Below are positions 42,646 through 50,657 of a stretch of 64,000 nt of DNA, piece by piece. Under the pieces are notes generated by a model. The model made no database searches. It was not told where the DNA came from and saw only the letters and a program-made list of their open reading frames with translations. How positions within the stretch are numbered: position 1 is the stretch's first letter; every line of letters starts with the position of its first letter. The position numbers and the translations under genes are program-made. This stretch comes from Drancourtella massiliensis (GTDB lineage Bacteria; Bacillota; Clostridia; Lachnospirales; Lachnospiraceae): NCBI RefSeq assembly GCF_016900655.1, contig NZ_JACJKH010000004.1:1-64000 (forward strand), written 5' to 3'.

Positions 42646-43125
42646 ATGCAGGTTGATAAAGTGATTAACAACAATCTGATCAGATCCCATGATGAAAAAG
42701 GACAGGAAGTCCTTGTAATGGGGTGCGGAATCGGCTTTAAGAAAAAGCCGGGAGAGTATATTGATGACGGAAAAGTGGAAAAAGTTTATGTGCTTCAGAA
42801 GGAGGAAAGACAGCACATGGAGGAACTGTTTTCTTCCATGCCCCTTGAATGTATCCAGGCAACCAACGAGATCGTGGAGTATGCGACGATTTCCCTTGGA
42901 AAGCAGCTCAGCAATTATCTGTATCTGAATCTCTGTGACCACATCCATTTCGCGATTCAGCGGTCGAAAGGCGGGATTCCGATTCAGAATGCCCTGCTTA
43001 CGGAGATTAAACGGTTTTACAATCACGAATATCAGATCGGGATGGAATCGTTGAACATCATTGAGCGGAAAACAGGAGTACTTCTTCCGGAGGATTCTTC
43101 TATAAAAATCTGTAATCCGCAATGA
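42646..43125 (+). CDS. BglG/LicT-type antiterminator, truncated after PRD1 start
   Basis: 159 residues against about 275-290 for the family. It holds an N-terminal CAT RNA-binding domain (about 1-57: INNNLIRSHDEKGQEVLVMGCGIGF in parts) and most of a first PTS regulation domain, with the conserved His in CDHIHFAI. It stops at LLPEDSSIKICNPQ, just where the family goes on to the second conserved His of PRD1; PRD2 is missing. No frame of the following 100 bases restores it that I could see. Its own leader has a matching RAT. The sugar PTS genes usually next to it are absent, so it may be a decayed unit or an unregulated antiterminator. Confidence 0.82.
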   Translation: MQVDKVINNNLIRSHDEKGQEVLVMGCGIGFKKKPGEYIDDGKVEKVYVLQKEERQHMEELFSSMPLECIQATNEIVEYATISLGKQLSNYLYLNLCDHIHFAIQRSKGGIPIQNALLTEIKRFYNHEYQIGMESLNIIERKTGVLLPEDSSIKICNPQ

Positions 43126-43254
43126 ACTGAAACAGAAAAATAAGAGATCGAAATCACAAAATAAAAAACGGGAGCAGGCGAATAATTGAGTGTACTTTAT
43201 GGCATAATTATGCTGTAATCATGTCAAAAAAGAAAGGGACGGAATGTATAAGGA

Positions 43255-43285
43255 AGAGCCAGAGTAATGAAAAGACTCTGGCTCT
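43255..43285 (+). terminator. Hairpin downstream of the antiterminator gene
   Basis: Perfect 11-bp stem AGAGCCAGAGT / ACTCTGGCTCT with a 9-base loop; only a short T-poor tail follows. The region 43126-43254 shows no gene. Confidence 0.55.
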
Positions 43286-43318
43286 ACTTCTGTATATAAA
43301 CTTTTGTAAAGAATATAA

Positions 43319-43354
43319 AAAAGAGATAGCTGACAACCAACTATCTCTTCTTTG
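43319..43354 (-). terminator. Terminator after tRNA-Leu
   Basis: AAGAGATAG / CTATCTCTT stem with a 12-base loop; A-run on the plus strand gives the minus-strand transcript a T-tract. Confidence 0.75.
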
Positions 43355-43361
43355 TAATCAA

Positions 43362-43445
43362 TGCGGATAGCAGGACTTGAACCTGTACCCCCTCGCGAGG
43401 ACTAGAACCTGAATCTAGCGCGTCTGCCTATTCCGCCATATCCGC
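43362..43445 (-). tRNA. tRNA-Leu (CAG)
   Basis: Class II tRNA on the minus strand with a long variable arm. Acceptor GCGGATA/TATCCGC, anticodon stem CTAGA/TCTAG, anticodon CAG, discriminator A. Confidence 0.94.
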
Positions 43446-43457
43446 TTGACAAAAGAT

Positions 43458-43486
43458 ACTATATCATATAATTGTTCTTTTTGCAA
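43458..43486 (-). promoter_or_regulatory. Promoter for tRNA-Leu
   Basis: On the minus strand TTGCAA, 17-base spacer, TATAGT, ending 12 bases before the tRNA. Confidence 0.65.
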
Positions 43487-43566
43487 ATACTTTTTGAAAA
43501 AATTTAAAAATTTTTTTGGAGCGGGCTTCGGGTGCATTTTTTGAGCACCCTGGATGACTCCGGCAG

Positions 43567-44223
43567 CTATTCTTTCCTGCTCCGCAGAAGAAAGAGACGC
43601 TGCCAGAACAGATGAAGGAGAAATGCGCCGAAAACAATGACGGCAAGATAACAGAGGATCCGGACCGGATTTGGAAATCGGCGGGTCAGATCTGAGATGA
43701 TGACCTGGGACATCGGGTAGTACGGACTAATATAGAACATGTCAATGTCATGCGTCCGCCCGATCGTAAGATTGATGACTGTAGCAGCACCGCTAAGGAC
43801 CGCAAACAGGATGACGGAGGAGGAAAATCCATGCCACGTATGATCGCTGATGTCCGAAAGGCCGCAGAAGAGCCCGATGGCAATCAGAGTCAGATGCCAC
43901 AGATAGGAATGAATGGTAAGCGGCAAAAATGGATAGTGCATTCCGCTTGTGTCCAGGAAAACCGCAATTCCGCCCAGAAGAGAAAAATCCATCAGAAAGG
44001 TATAGAAGATCCGACGGATATGGGAAGCATGAAAGAACGGCAGAAGAAGCAGCAGGTACATCGGAACAGAACAAAGCTGAAACGGAAAATACCACCAGTT
44101 ATAAGTCCCGTCTCCGAGAACGAAAGTCAGCGTCCACTGCTTCCAGATTTCACTTGCCGCCATCACAAGCCCTGTATAAAAAAGAAAGCGTTCCGAACTG
44201 TCCAAAGACCGGAGATTTCGCAT
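43567..44223 (-). CDS. YwaF/TMEM164-like integral membrane protein
   Basis: 218 residues with about seven hydrophobic helices (for example MYLLLLLPFFH, LWHLTLIAIGLFCG, ILCYLAVIVFGAFLLHL). WWYFPFQLCSVPMYL with its Cys, and the HSYLWHLTL and GRTHDIDMFYISPYYPM segments, fit the YwaF (TIGR02206) family; human TMEM164 is a distant member that moves acyl chains between lipids. Function in bacteria is unknown. The start at 44223 has GAGGAGGG 7 bases upstream; the longer frame to 44391 has no better start. It is divergent from the fatty acid cluster. Confidence 0.82.
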   Translation of the reverse strand: MRNLRSLDSSERFLFYTGLVMAASEIWKQWTLTFVLGDGTYNWWYFPFQLCSVPMYLLLLLPFFHASHIRRIFYTFLMDFSLLGGIAVFLDTSGMHYPFLPLTIHSYLWHLTLIAIGLFCGLSDISDHTWHGFSSSVILFAVLSGAATVINLTIGRTHDIDMFYISPYYPMSQVIISDLTRRFPNPVRILCYLAVIVFGAFLLHLFWQRLFLLRSRKE

Positions 44224-44268
44224 ACAACATCCCTCCTCGCGTTTTTTGTACTGCTTCCTGCTGAAAAT

Positions 44269-44298
44269 AGTATAAGAGTATTTTAACACATTATACAA
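44269..44298 (-). promoter_or_regulatory. Promoter for the YwaF-like gene
   Basis: On the minus strand TTGTAT, 18-base spacer, TATACT. Confidence 0.45.
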
Positions 44299-44351
44299 AA
44301 AGAAGAGCAGACGAAAAAACGATTGACAGAAAAAAGGCTGTAAAAACAGGG

Positions 44352-44380
44352 TTGACAACCGGGCATTCGTGTAATATAGT
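44352..44380 (+). promoter_or_regulatory. Promoter of the fab/acc cluster
   Basis: TTGACA (44352-44357), 17-base spacer, TATAGT (44375-44380). Overlapped at its 3' edge by the FabT-type operator. Confidence 0.85.
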
Positions 44381-44392
44381 TTGATTATCAAA
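44380..44392. promoter_or_regulatory. FabT-type operator
   Basis: TTTGATTATCAAA, the core of the site reported for FabT in streptococci and enterococci, lying over the end of the -10 box and the transcription start. The FabT-like regulator is encoded at the far end of the cluster. Confidence 0.85.
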
Positions 44393-44429
44393 GTATTTTA
44401 AGTTCAAAATAAAAGTTTGGAGAAAACAT

Positions 44430-45407
44430 ATGATAGGAAAAATATGCGGGACGGGATCTTATATCCCGCCTAAAATTTTGAGCAATGATGACCTGTCTGA
44501 GATGGTTGAGACAAATGACGAGTGGATCCGCGAACGGACCGGTGTGAGAAACCGCCACATCGCAGAGCATGAGACCGCCTCTTTCATGGCGGCGGAGGCG
44601 GCAAAGAGGGCACTGGAAAATTCCGGGGTCTCTCCGGAGGAGATCGATCTGATTCTTGTCGCATCCTCTTCGCCGGACGTAATTTTCCCGAGCGTGGCCT
44701 GTGAGGTGCAAAAAGAGATCCAGGCGGTGAATGCGGCGGGATATGACATGCAGGCAGCCTGCACGGGATTTGTCTTCGCATACCAGAGCGCGCAGGCCTA
44801 CATTGCGGCAGGATTTTACAAGACGATTCTGGCTATTGGAACTGAGACGCTGTCTTCTATGGTGGACTGGAGTGACCGGGGTACCTGCATCCTGTTCGGT
44901 GACGGCGCAGGCGCGGCAGTGATCCGGGCAGCGGAAGGAACAGCATATCTTCCGGCAGCACATTCCGATGGATGTAGGGGAGACGCACTTGTCTGCAGGA
45001 GTAGATTTTCATCGGAGTTTGTGGAAGCGTTTAAGAAGACCGGAGAGACACCGAAGGATACTTACATCAGTATGGACGGAAGAGGCGTATTCCAGTTTGC
45101 AGTCAAGAGTGTTCCGCAGATTGTGACGGAGGTGCTTGACAAGGCAGGGCTTGGAACGGAGGATATCGACTGGTTCATCCTTCATCAGGCCAACAAAAGG
45201 ATTGTGGAATCTGTTGCAAAACGCCTGAAGACAGACATCGGGAAATTTCCGATGAATCTGCAGGAGTACGGCAACACCTCATCCGCGAGCATTCCGATTC
45301 TCCTCGATGAGATGAACCGGGACGGACGGCTTGAAAAAGGGCAGAAAATCGTGATTGCAGGATTTGGAGCAGGACTCTCCTGGGGAGCATCCATTCTGGA
45401 ATGGTAA
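44430..45407 (+). CDS. fabH: 3-oxoacyl-ACP synthase III
   Basis: Starts fatty acid synthesis by condensing acetyl-CoA or a branched acyl-CoA with malonyl-ACP. 325 residues with the full Cys-His-Asn triad: Cys111 (MQAACTGF), His252 (ILHQAN), Asn282 (EYGNTS), and the C-terminal GFGAGLSWGA loop. First gene of a cluster whose order is the same as in Streptococcus pneumoniae (fabH-acpP-fabK-fabD-fabG-fabF-accB-fabZ-accC-accD-accA). GGAG lies 8 bases before the ATG; the FabT-type operator controls the promoter. Confidence 0.97.
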   Translation: MIGKICGTGSYIPPKILSNDDLSEMVETNDEWIRERTGVRNRHIAEHETASFMAAEAAKRALENSGVSPEEIDLILVASSSPDVIFPSVACEVQKEIQAVNAAGYDMQAACTGFVFAYQSAQAYIAAGFYKTILAIGTETLSSMVDWSDRGTCILFGDGAGAAVIRAAEGTAYLPAAHSDGCRGDALVCRSRFSSEFVEAFKKTGETPKDTYISMDGRGVFQFAVKSVPQIVTEVLDKAGLGTEDIDWFILHQANKRIVESVAKRLKTDIGKFPMNLQEYGNTSSASIPILLDEMNRDGRLEKGQKIVIAGFGAGLSWGASILEW

Positions 45408-45487
45408 TACAGGTAATTACCGGCCAAGGCCGGATTACAATAGAAAACATGAAAAAAGAAAATGAAAAGTAAAAGGAGACTACCACT

Positions 45488-45706
45488 ATGTTAGAAAAAG
45501 TAAAAGAAATCGTAGCAGAAAATCTTGGAGCAGACATCAATACACTGACAGAGGAGACATCTTTCAAAGATGATCTTGGAGCAGATTCTCTGGACCTGTT
45601 TGAAATGGTAATGGCACTGGAAGAAGAATACGGAAAAGAGATTCCTACAGAAGATCTGGAGCAGCTTACAACGATCGGTGAAGTAGTAGATTACTTAAGC
45701 AAATAA
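45488..45706 (+). CDS. acpP: Acyl carrier protein
   Basis: 72-residue acidic four-helix carrier that holds growing acyl chains on a phosphopantetheine arm. The modification site is Ser34 in GADSLDLFEM. It has a good AAGGAG site in an 80-base gap after fabH, and is separated from fabK by a long perfect hairpin that could raise its mRNA level relative to the downstream genes. Confidence 0.97.
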   Translation: MLEKVKEIVAENLGADINTLTEETSFKDDLGADSLDLFEMVMALEEEYGKEIPTEDLEQLTTIGEVVDYLSK

Positions 45707-45719
45707 TAACGCATCTTTA

Positions 45720-45763
45720 CTGCCATCCGGTCAGGTGCCTTTTTGGCGAAGGCCGGATGGCAG
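45720..45763 (+). other. Intercistronic 11-bp perfect hairpin between acpP and fabK
   Basis: CTGCCATCCGG / CCGGATGGCAG with a 22-base loop that itself contains GCCTTTTTGGC. No T-run follows, so it is not a standard terminator. It could stabilise or process the mRNA, or partly attenuate transcription into fabK. Confidence 0.6.
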
Positions 45764-45803
45764 AAACATATTGCTGGAAAACAGATAAGGAAGGGATATT
45801 GGG

Positions 45804-46742
45804 ATGAAGACAGAAATTACAGAGATCCTGGGTATTGAATATCCGATCATTCAGGGCGGAATGGCCTGGGTGGCAGAACATAAACTTGCAGCGGCTGTAT
45901 CCAATGCAGGCGGACTTGGACTGATCGGTGCGGCAAGCGCTCCGGCAGACTGGGTAAGAGATCAGGTTAGAAAAGCAAAAGAGCTGACTGACAAACCGTT
46001 TGGAGTGAACATCATGCTGATGAGCCCGTATGCCGACGACGTGGCAAAAGTCATCGTGGAAGAGGGCGTCAAAGTCGTGACAACCGGTGCCGGAAGCCCG
46101 GAAAAATACATGAAAATGTGGAAGGAAGCAGGCGTAAAGGTCATCCCGGTTGTAGCAAGCGTGGCTCTGGCAAAGAGAATGGAGCGCTGCGGAGCAGATG
46201 CCATCGTGGCAGAGGGAACAGAAGCAGGCGGACACATCGGTGAAAATACAACGATGGTTCTCGTGCCGCAGGTGGTTGACGCAGTCAACATTCCGGTCAT
46301 CGCAGCAGGAGGAATTGCAGACGGACGCGGCATGGCAGCGGCATTTATGCTTGGCGCAAGAGGAATGCAGCTTGGAACCGGATTTGTTGTTACAAAAGAA
46401 TCCCAGGTTCATGAAAATTATAAAAACAGCATTATCAAGGCAAAAGACATTGATTCCCGTGTAACCGGACGTTCCACAGGACACCCGGTACGTGTACTCA
46501 GAAACCAGATGGCAAAAGAATACATCAAAAAAGAACAGGAAGGCGCGACATTTGAGGAACTGGAACAGATGACGCTGGGCGGCTTGAGAAGAGCAGTCGT
46601 AGACGGAGACGTCGTAACAGGAAGCGTGATGGCAGGACAGAGCGCGGCGATGTTCAAAGAAGTGCTGACCTGTAAAGAGTTTATCGAGAAGTTGGTAAGC
46701 GAGACAGATGCACTTATCAAAGGAGCGGGATTCTATGAGTAA
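45804..46742 (+). CDS. fabK: Enoyl-ACP reductase II (FabK)
   Basis: FMN-dependent, NADH-using enoyl-ACP reductase that performs the last step of each elongation round; replaces FabI and gives triclosan tolerance. 312 residues in a nitronate monooxygenase-like TIM barrel: YPIIQGGMAWV at the start, GAGSPEKYMK, EAGGHIGE with the catalytic-region His, and AAGGIADGRGMAAAFMLGA for FMN phosphate. The gene order within the cluster supports FabK over nitronate monooxygenase. Its end overlaps the fabD start by 8 bases. Confidence 0.95.
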   Translation: MKTEITEILGIEYPIIQGGMAWVAEHKLAAAVSNAGGLGLIGAASAPADWVRDQVRKAKELTDKPFGVNIMLMSPYADDVAKVIVEEGVKVVTTGAGSPEKYMKMWKEAGVKVIPVVASVALAKRMERCGADAIVAEGTEAGGHIGENTTMVLVPQVVDAVNIPVIAAGGIADGRGMAAAFMLGARGMQLGTGFVVTKESQVHENYKNSIIKAKDIDSRVTGRSTGHPVRVLRNQMAKEYIKKEQEGATFEELEQMTLGGLRRAVVDGDVVTGSVMAGQSAAMFKEVLTCKEFIEKLVSETDALIKGAGFYE

Positions 46743-47655
46743 GATAGCATTTATCTACCCTGGACAGGGAGCCCAGAAAGCAGGAATGGGCAAGGATTTT
46801 TATGAAAACAGCGAAAGCGCAAGAGCCGTATTTGACAGAGCATCCGAAATTCTGGATCTCGACATGAAGGAACTGTGCTTCGAGGAGAACGACAGACTGG
46901 ATCTGACAGAGTATACACAGGCAGCGCTTGTGACAACCTGTCTTGCCATGACAAAAGTGGTAAGCGAACACGGCATCCGGCCGGATGTTACAGCAGGATT
47001 AAGCCTTGGCGAATACTGCGCTATTGCCATTGCAGGCGGCATGTCTGAGGAGGACGCAATCCGCACAGTGCGTAAAAGAGGAATTTTGATGCAGAATACA
47101 GTGCCGGCAGGCGAGGGAGCCATGGCGGCAGTTCTCGGACTGGAAGCATCTGCGATCGAAGAAGTGATTGCGGACATCGAGGGCGTAACTATCGCAAACT
47201 ACAACTGTCCGGGACAGATTGTAATTACCGGAGTGACAGCCAAAGTGGAAGAAGCGTCAGAAAAGCTGAAAGCGGCAGGGGCAAAACGTGTTGTAATGCT
47301 CAATGTCAGCGGACCGTTCCACTCACCGCTTCTGAAAAGTGCAGGAGAAGAGCTGTTAAAAGAACTGGAAAACGTAGAAATCCACAAGCTTGAGATTCCG
47401 TATGTGACCAATGTGACAGCGGAATATGTACAAAACGAAGAAGAGATCAAAGGCCTTCTGGGACAGCAGGTATCCTCATCTGTAAGATGGGAGCAGAGCA
47501 TCCGGAAGATGATCGAGGAAGGTGTAGACACTTTCGTGGAAATCGGACCGGGAAAAACACTGGCCGGATTTATGAGAAAGATCAGCCGTGACGTTGCCAT
47601 GTACAATATCGGAACATGGGAAGACGTGGAAAAAGTAGCAGAAGCGCTGAAATAA
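46735..47655 (+). CDS. fabD: Malonyl-CoA:ACP transacylase
   Basis: Moves malonyl from CoA to ACP. 306 residues: QGAQ loop at 11-14, nucleophile Ser90 in GLSLGEY, the conserved Arg in VRKRGILMQ, and the catalytic His in SGPFHSPLL. The ATG at 46735 has AGGAG 9 bases upstream within the end of fabK; an earlier ATG at 46708 is less well placed. Coupled to fabK. Confidence 0.96.
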   Translation: MSKIAFIYPGQGAQKAGMGKDFYENSESARAVFDRASEILDLDMKELCFEENDRLDLTEYTQAALVTTCLAMTKVVSEHGIRPDVTAGLSLGEYCAIAIAGGMSEEDAIRTVRKRGILMQNTVPAGEGAMAAVLGLEASAIEEVIADIEGVTIANYNCPGQIVITGVTAKVEEASEKLKAAGAKRVVMLNVSGPFHSPLLKSAGEELLKELENVEIHKLEIPYVTNVTAEYVQNEEEIKGLLGQQVSSSVRWEQSIRKMIEEGVDTFVEIGPGKTLAGFMRKISRDVAMYNIGTWEDVEKVAEALK

Positions 47656-47705
47656 GATCAGATCCGAAGCGGTCTGAAATTTGATATACGTAAGGAGTAT
47701 AGAGT

Positions 47706-48440
47706 ATGACAGAGCAGAAAGTAGCAGTAGTGACAGGAGCATCAAGAGGCATTGGAAAGGCGATCGCGATGGAGCTTGCGAGAAGAGGGGCACTTGTGAT
47801 TGTCAACTACAACGGCTCCAGAGAAAAAGCGGAAGAGGTGAAGGCACAGATCGAGGCGGAGGGAAATAAAGCCGAGATCAGACAGTGCAACGTAGCCGAT
47901 TTTAAAGCCTGCGAGGAAATGTTCCAGGAGATTATCAGCACCTACGGGCGGGTAGACATTCTGGTAAACAATGCAGGAATCACAAGAGACGGACTTCTGA
48001 TGAAGATGAGCGAAGAGGATTTTGATGCTGTTGTAGACACGAACTTAAAGGGAGCGTTTAACTGTATCCGGTTTGCTTCCAGACAGATGCTCAAGCAGAG
48101 AAGCGGACGCATCATCAGCCTTTCCTCTGTCGTAGGGGTGTATGGAAATGCGGGACAGGCAAACTATGCTGCATCCAAGGCGGGAATCATCGGACTTACG
48201 AAAGCATGCGCAAAAGAGCTTGCTTCCCGCCACATCACGGTCAATGCCATCGCGCCGGGATTTATTGAGACAGAAATGACGGAAGTATTGTCGGAGAAAG
48301 TGAAAGAAACAGCGAAAGCGCAGATTCCGTTCGGTACATTCGGACAGCCGGAAGACATCGCAAAGACAGCGGCGTTTCTGGCATCGGATGACGCACGGTA
48401 TATCACCGGACAGGTCATCTGTGTAGACGGCGGAATGTAA
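47706..48440 (+). CDS. fabG: 3-oxoacyl-ACP reductase
   Basis: NADPH-dependent short-chain dehydrogenase for the first reduction in each elongation cycle. 244 residues: cofactor loop [10 protein letters not shown] near residue 13, [14 protein letters not shown], catalytic Ser in SLSSVVG and the Tyr-Lys pair in NYAASKAG, and the [10 protein letters not shown] loop. Starts 50 bases after fabD with AAGGAG upstream. Confidence 0.96.
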   Translation: MTEQKVAVVTGASRGIGKAIAMELARRGALVIVNYNGSREKAEEVKAQIEAEGNKAEIRQCNVADFKACEEMFQEIISTYGRVDILVNNAGITRDGLLMKMSEEDFDAVVDTNLKGAFNCIRFASRQMLKQRSGRIISLSSVVGVYGNAGQANYAASKAGIIGLTKACAKELASRHITVNAIAPGFIETEMTEVLSEKVKETAKAQIPFGTFGQPEDIAKTAAFLASDDARYITGQVICVDGGM

Positions 48441-48462
48441 AAAGCGAAGAAGGAGACGAAAT

Positions 48463-49701
48463 ATGAAGAGAAGAGTAGTTGTAACAGGACTGGGAGCGAT
48501 CACTCCGATCGGAAACAGCGTACCGGAATTCTGGAAAGGAGTCAAAGCAGGAAAAGTCGGAATCGGAGAGATTACGAAGTTTGACACTTCTGATTATAAA
48601 GTAAAGATTGCGGCCGAGGTTAAGGATTTCGAGCCGAAAAACTATATGGATTTTAAAGCGGCAAAGAGAATGGAAACATTTTCGCAGTATGCGGTGGCCG
48701 CTGCACTGGAAGCATGTAAAGATGCGGCCATCGATATGGAACAGGAAGATCCGTTCCGTGTCGGAGTTATTGTAGGGTCCGGAATCGGAAGCCTGCAGAC
48801 TGTAGAAAGAGAATATACAAAGATTGTGGAAAAAGGACCAAACAGGGTACATCCGCTGATGGTACCTCTGATGATTTCCAACATGGCGGCAGGAAATGTC
48901 TCCATTCAGCTTGGTGCAAGAGGAAAATGTACAAACGTTGTGACAGCATGTGCATCCGGAACCCATTGTATCGGAGATGCATTCCGTGCCATTCAGTACG
49001 GGGATGCGGAAGTGATGTTTGCAGGCGGTACGGAAAGCGCCATCTGTCCGACAGGTGTGGCAGGATTTACTGCTCTGACCGCACTGACCACATCCAATGA
49101 TCCGATGCGGGCATCCATTCCGTTTGACAAGGACAGAAGCGGATTCGTTCTCGGTGAGGGAGCCGGTATTGTTGTTCTGGAAGAGCTGGAGCACGCAAAA
49201 GCAAGGGGGGCAAAGATTTACGCAGAAGTGGTAGGATACGGTGCGACAGGCGATGCTTACCACATCACTTCCCCGATTGAAGACGGAAGCGGTGCGGCAC
49301 GTGCTATGACAGATGCTATGAAAGAGGCAGGCGTAAAACCGGAGGATATAACTTATATCAACGCACACGGAACAAGTACACACCACAACGATCTGTTTGA
49401 GACAATCGCCATCAAATCCGCGCTCGGAGATGCGGCAAAAGATGTGGTTGTCAACTCTACCAAGTCCATGATCGGACATCTGCTCGGAGCAGCAGGCGGA
49501 GTGGAGTTCGTAACGATCGTAAAATCCGTGGAAGAAGGATTTATCCACCAGACAGTGGGAACAGAAAATGTCGATGAAGAATGTGACTTAAACTATGCAG
49601 TTGGTGCGCCGGTTGAGAAGGAAATCCGCTATGCCATGAGTAATTCTCTTGGATTTGGCGGACACAATGCGACCCTTCTGATCAAAAAATACGAAGAATA
49701 G
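48463..49701 (+). CDS. fabF: 3-oxoacyl-ACP synthase II
   Basis: Elongation condensing enzyme joining acyl-ACP with malonyl-ACP. 412 residues: nucleophile Cys163 in TACASGTHCIG, the two His in INAHGTST (near 303) and MIGHLLGAAGG (near 340), and the C-terminal GFGGHNA loop. The segment after HGTST reads HHND where many homologues have PLND or PYND. 22 bases after fabG, with AGAAGGAG upstream. Confidence 0.96.
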   Translation: MKRRVVVTGLGAITPIGNSVPEFWKGVKAGKVGIGEITKFDTSDYKVKIAAEVKDFEPKNYMDFKAAKRMETFSQYAVAAALEACKDAAIDMEQEDPFRVGVIVGSGIGSLQTVEREYTKIVEKGPNRVHPLMVPLMISNMAAGNVSIQLGARGKCTNVVTACASGTHCIGDAFRAIQYGDAEVMFAGGTESAICPTGVAGFTALTALTTSNDPMRASIPFDKDRSGFVLGEGAGIVVLEELEHAKARGAKIYAEVVGYGATGDAYHITSPIEDGSGAARAMTDAMKEAGVKPEDITYINAHGTSTHHNDLFETIAIKSALGDAAKDVVVNSTKSMIGHLLGAAGGVEFVTIVKSVEEGFIHQTVGTENVDEECDLNYAVGAPVEKEIRYAMSNSLGFGGHNATLLIKKYEE

Positions 49702-49713
49702 GAGAGTGTAGAC

Positions 49714-50178
49714 ATGGAGCTGGAACAGCTTTTAAAACTGATTAACACGGTTTCGGATTCAAAGCTTACAGAGTTCAAATATGAGACAGAGAGTGTCTGT
49801 ATCAAAATGGGAAAAGAAAGCAGTGTCAAGGTTGTTGCGGCTGACGCGCAGACGACAGCCCCGGCTGCGGTACAGGGAGCAGTGATTACCGCACAGGAAA
49901 CGAAAGCGGCGATCGAAGCTTCTGAAGAACCGGATGTGCAGAAAGGCAAGGTTGTAACATCCCCGCTTGTCGGAACTTTCTATGCGGCACCGTCCGAGGA
50001 TGCAGATCCGTATGTGAAGGTGGGCGACACAGTGAAGAAAGGGCAGGTCCTTGCCATCGTGGAAGCTATGAAACTGATGAATGAAATCGAAAGTGAATAT
50101 GACGGAACAGTGGAGGAAATTCTTGTGGAAAACGCACAGGGCGTAGAATATGGACAGCCTCTGTTCCGGATCAGATAA
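49714..50178 (+). CDS. accB: Biotin carboxyl carrier protein of acetyl-CoA carboxylase
   Basis: 154 residues. Biotin is attached to Lys120 in VEAMKLMNE, inside a C-terminal barrel with the SPLVGTFYAAPSEDA 'thumb' segment; the N-terminal 70 residues and the Ala/Pro/Thr linker are typical. It shuttles carboxybiotin between AccC and the carboxyltransferase encoded downstream. 12 bases after fabF. Confidence 0.96.
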   Translation: MELEQLLKLINTVSDSKLTEFKYETESVCIKMGKESSVKVVAADAQTTAPAAVQGAVITAQETKAAIEASEEPDVQKGKVVTSPLVGTFYAAPSEDADPYVKVGDTVKKGQVLAIVEAMKLMNEIESEYDGTVEEILVENAQGVEYGQPLFRIR

Positions 50179-50193
50179 TTGAGGTGAAACAGG

Positions 50194-50622
50194 ATGAAAC
50201 ATCTGGGAATTAAAGAGATCGAAGCAATTCTGCCGCACCGCCACCCGTTTCTTCTGGTAGATTATATCGAAGATTACGAACCGGGCGAATTCGCGACAGG
50301 TTATAAATGTGTGACATTCCGGGAGGATTTCTTCCGGGGACATTTTCCGCAGGAACCGGTAATGCCGGGTGTTCTGACTGTAGAGGCGCTGGCGCAGGTC
50401 GGAGCGGTTGCGATCCTGAGCAAAGAAGAAAACAAAGGAAAGATCGCATACTTTGGCGGAATCAACAAATGTAAATTTAAAGGAAAAATTGTTCCGGGAG
50501 ACAAAGTCAAACTGGAAACAAGGATCATCAAACAGAAAGGACCGGTTGGTGTCGGGGAAGCGATCGCAAGCGTGGACGGTAAAGTCGTTGTGAGCGCAGA
50601 ACTGACCTTCATGGTCGGCTAG
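50194..50622 (+). CDS. fabZ: 3-hydroxyacyl-ACP dehydratase
   Basis: Hot-dog fold dehydratase of 142 residues that removes water from 3-hydroxyacyl-ACP. Active-site His50 lies in [11 protein letters not shown] and Glu64 in [14 protein letters not shown] is the usual N-terminal strand. No second fabZ/fabA or fabM isomerase is nearby, so how unsaturated acids are made is not shown here. 15 bases after accB, GAGGTG upstream. Confidence 0.96.
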   Translation: MKHLGIKEIEAILPHRHPFLLVDYIEDYEPGEFATGYKCVTFREDFFRGHFPQEPVMPGVLTVEALAQVGAVAILSKEENKGKIAYFGGINKCKFKGKIVPGDKVKLETRIIKQKGPVGVGEAIASVDGKVVVSAELTFMVG

Positions 50623-50657
50623 ATGAGAAAAAGATAAAAACGAGGTCGGAGGCAGAT

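Noticed and set aside
47660-47700. Second FabT site ahead of fabG (ATTTGATATACG)
   Set aside because: Only the left half resembles the operator and the palindrome is not kept.
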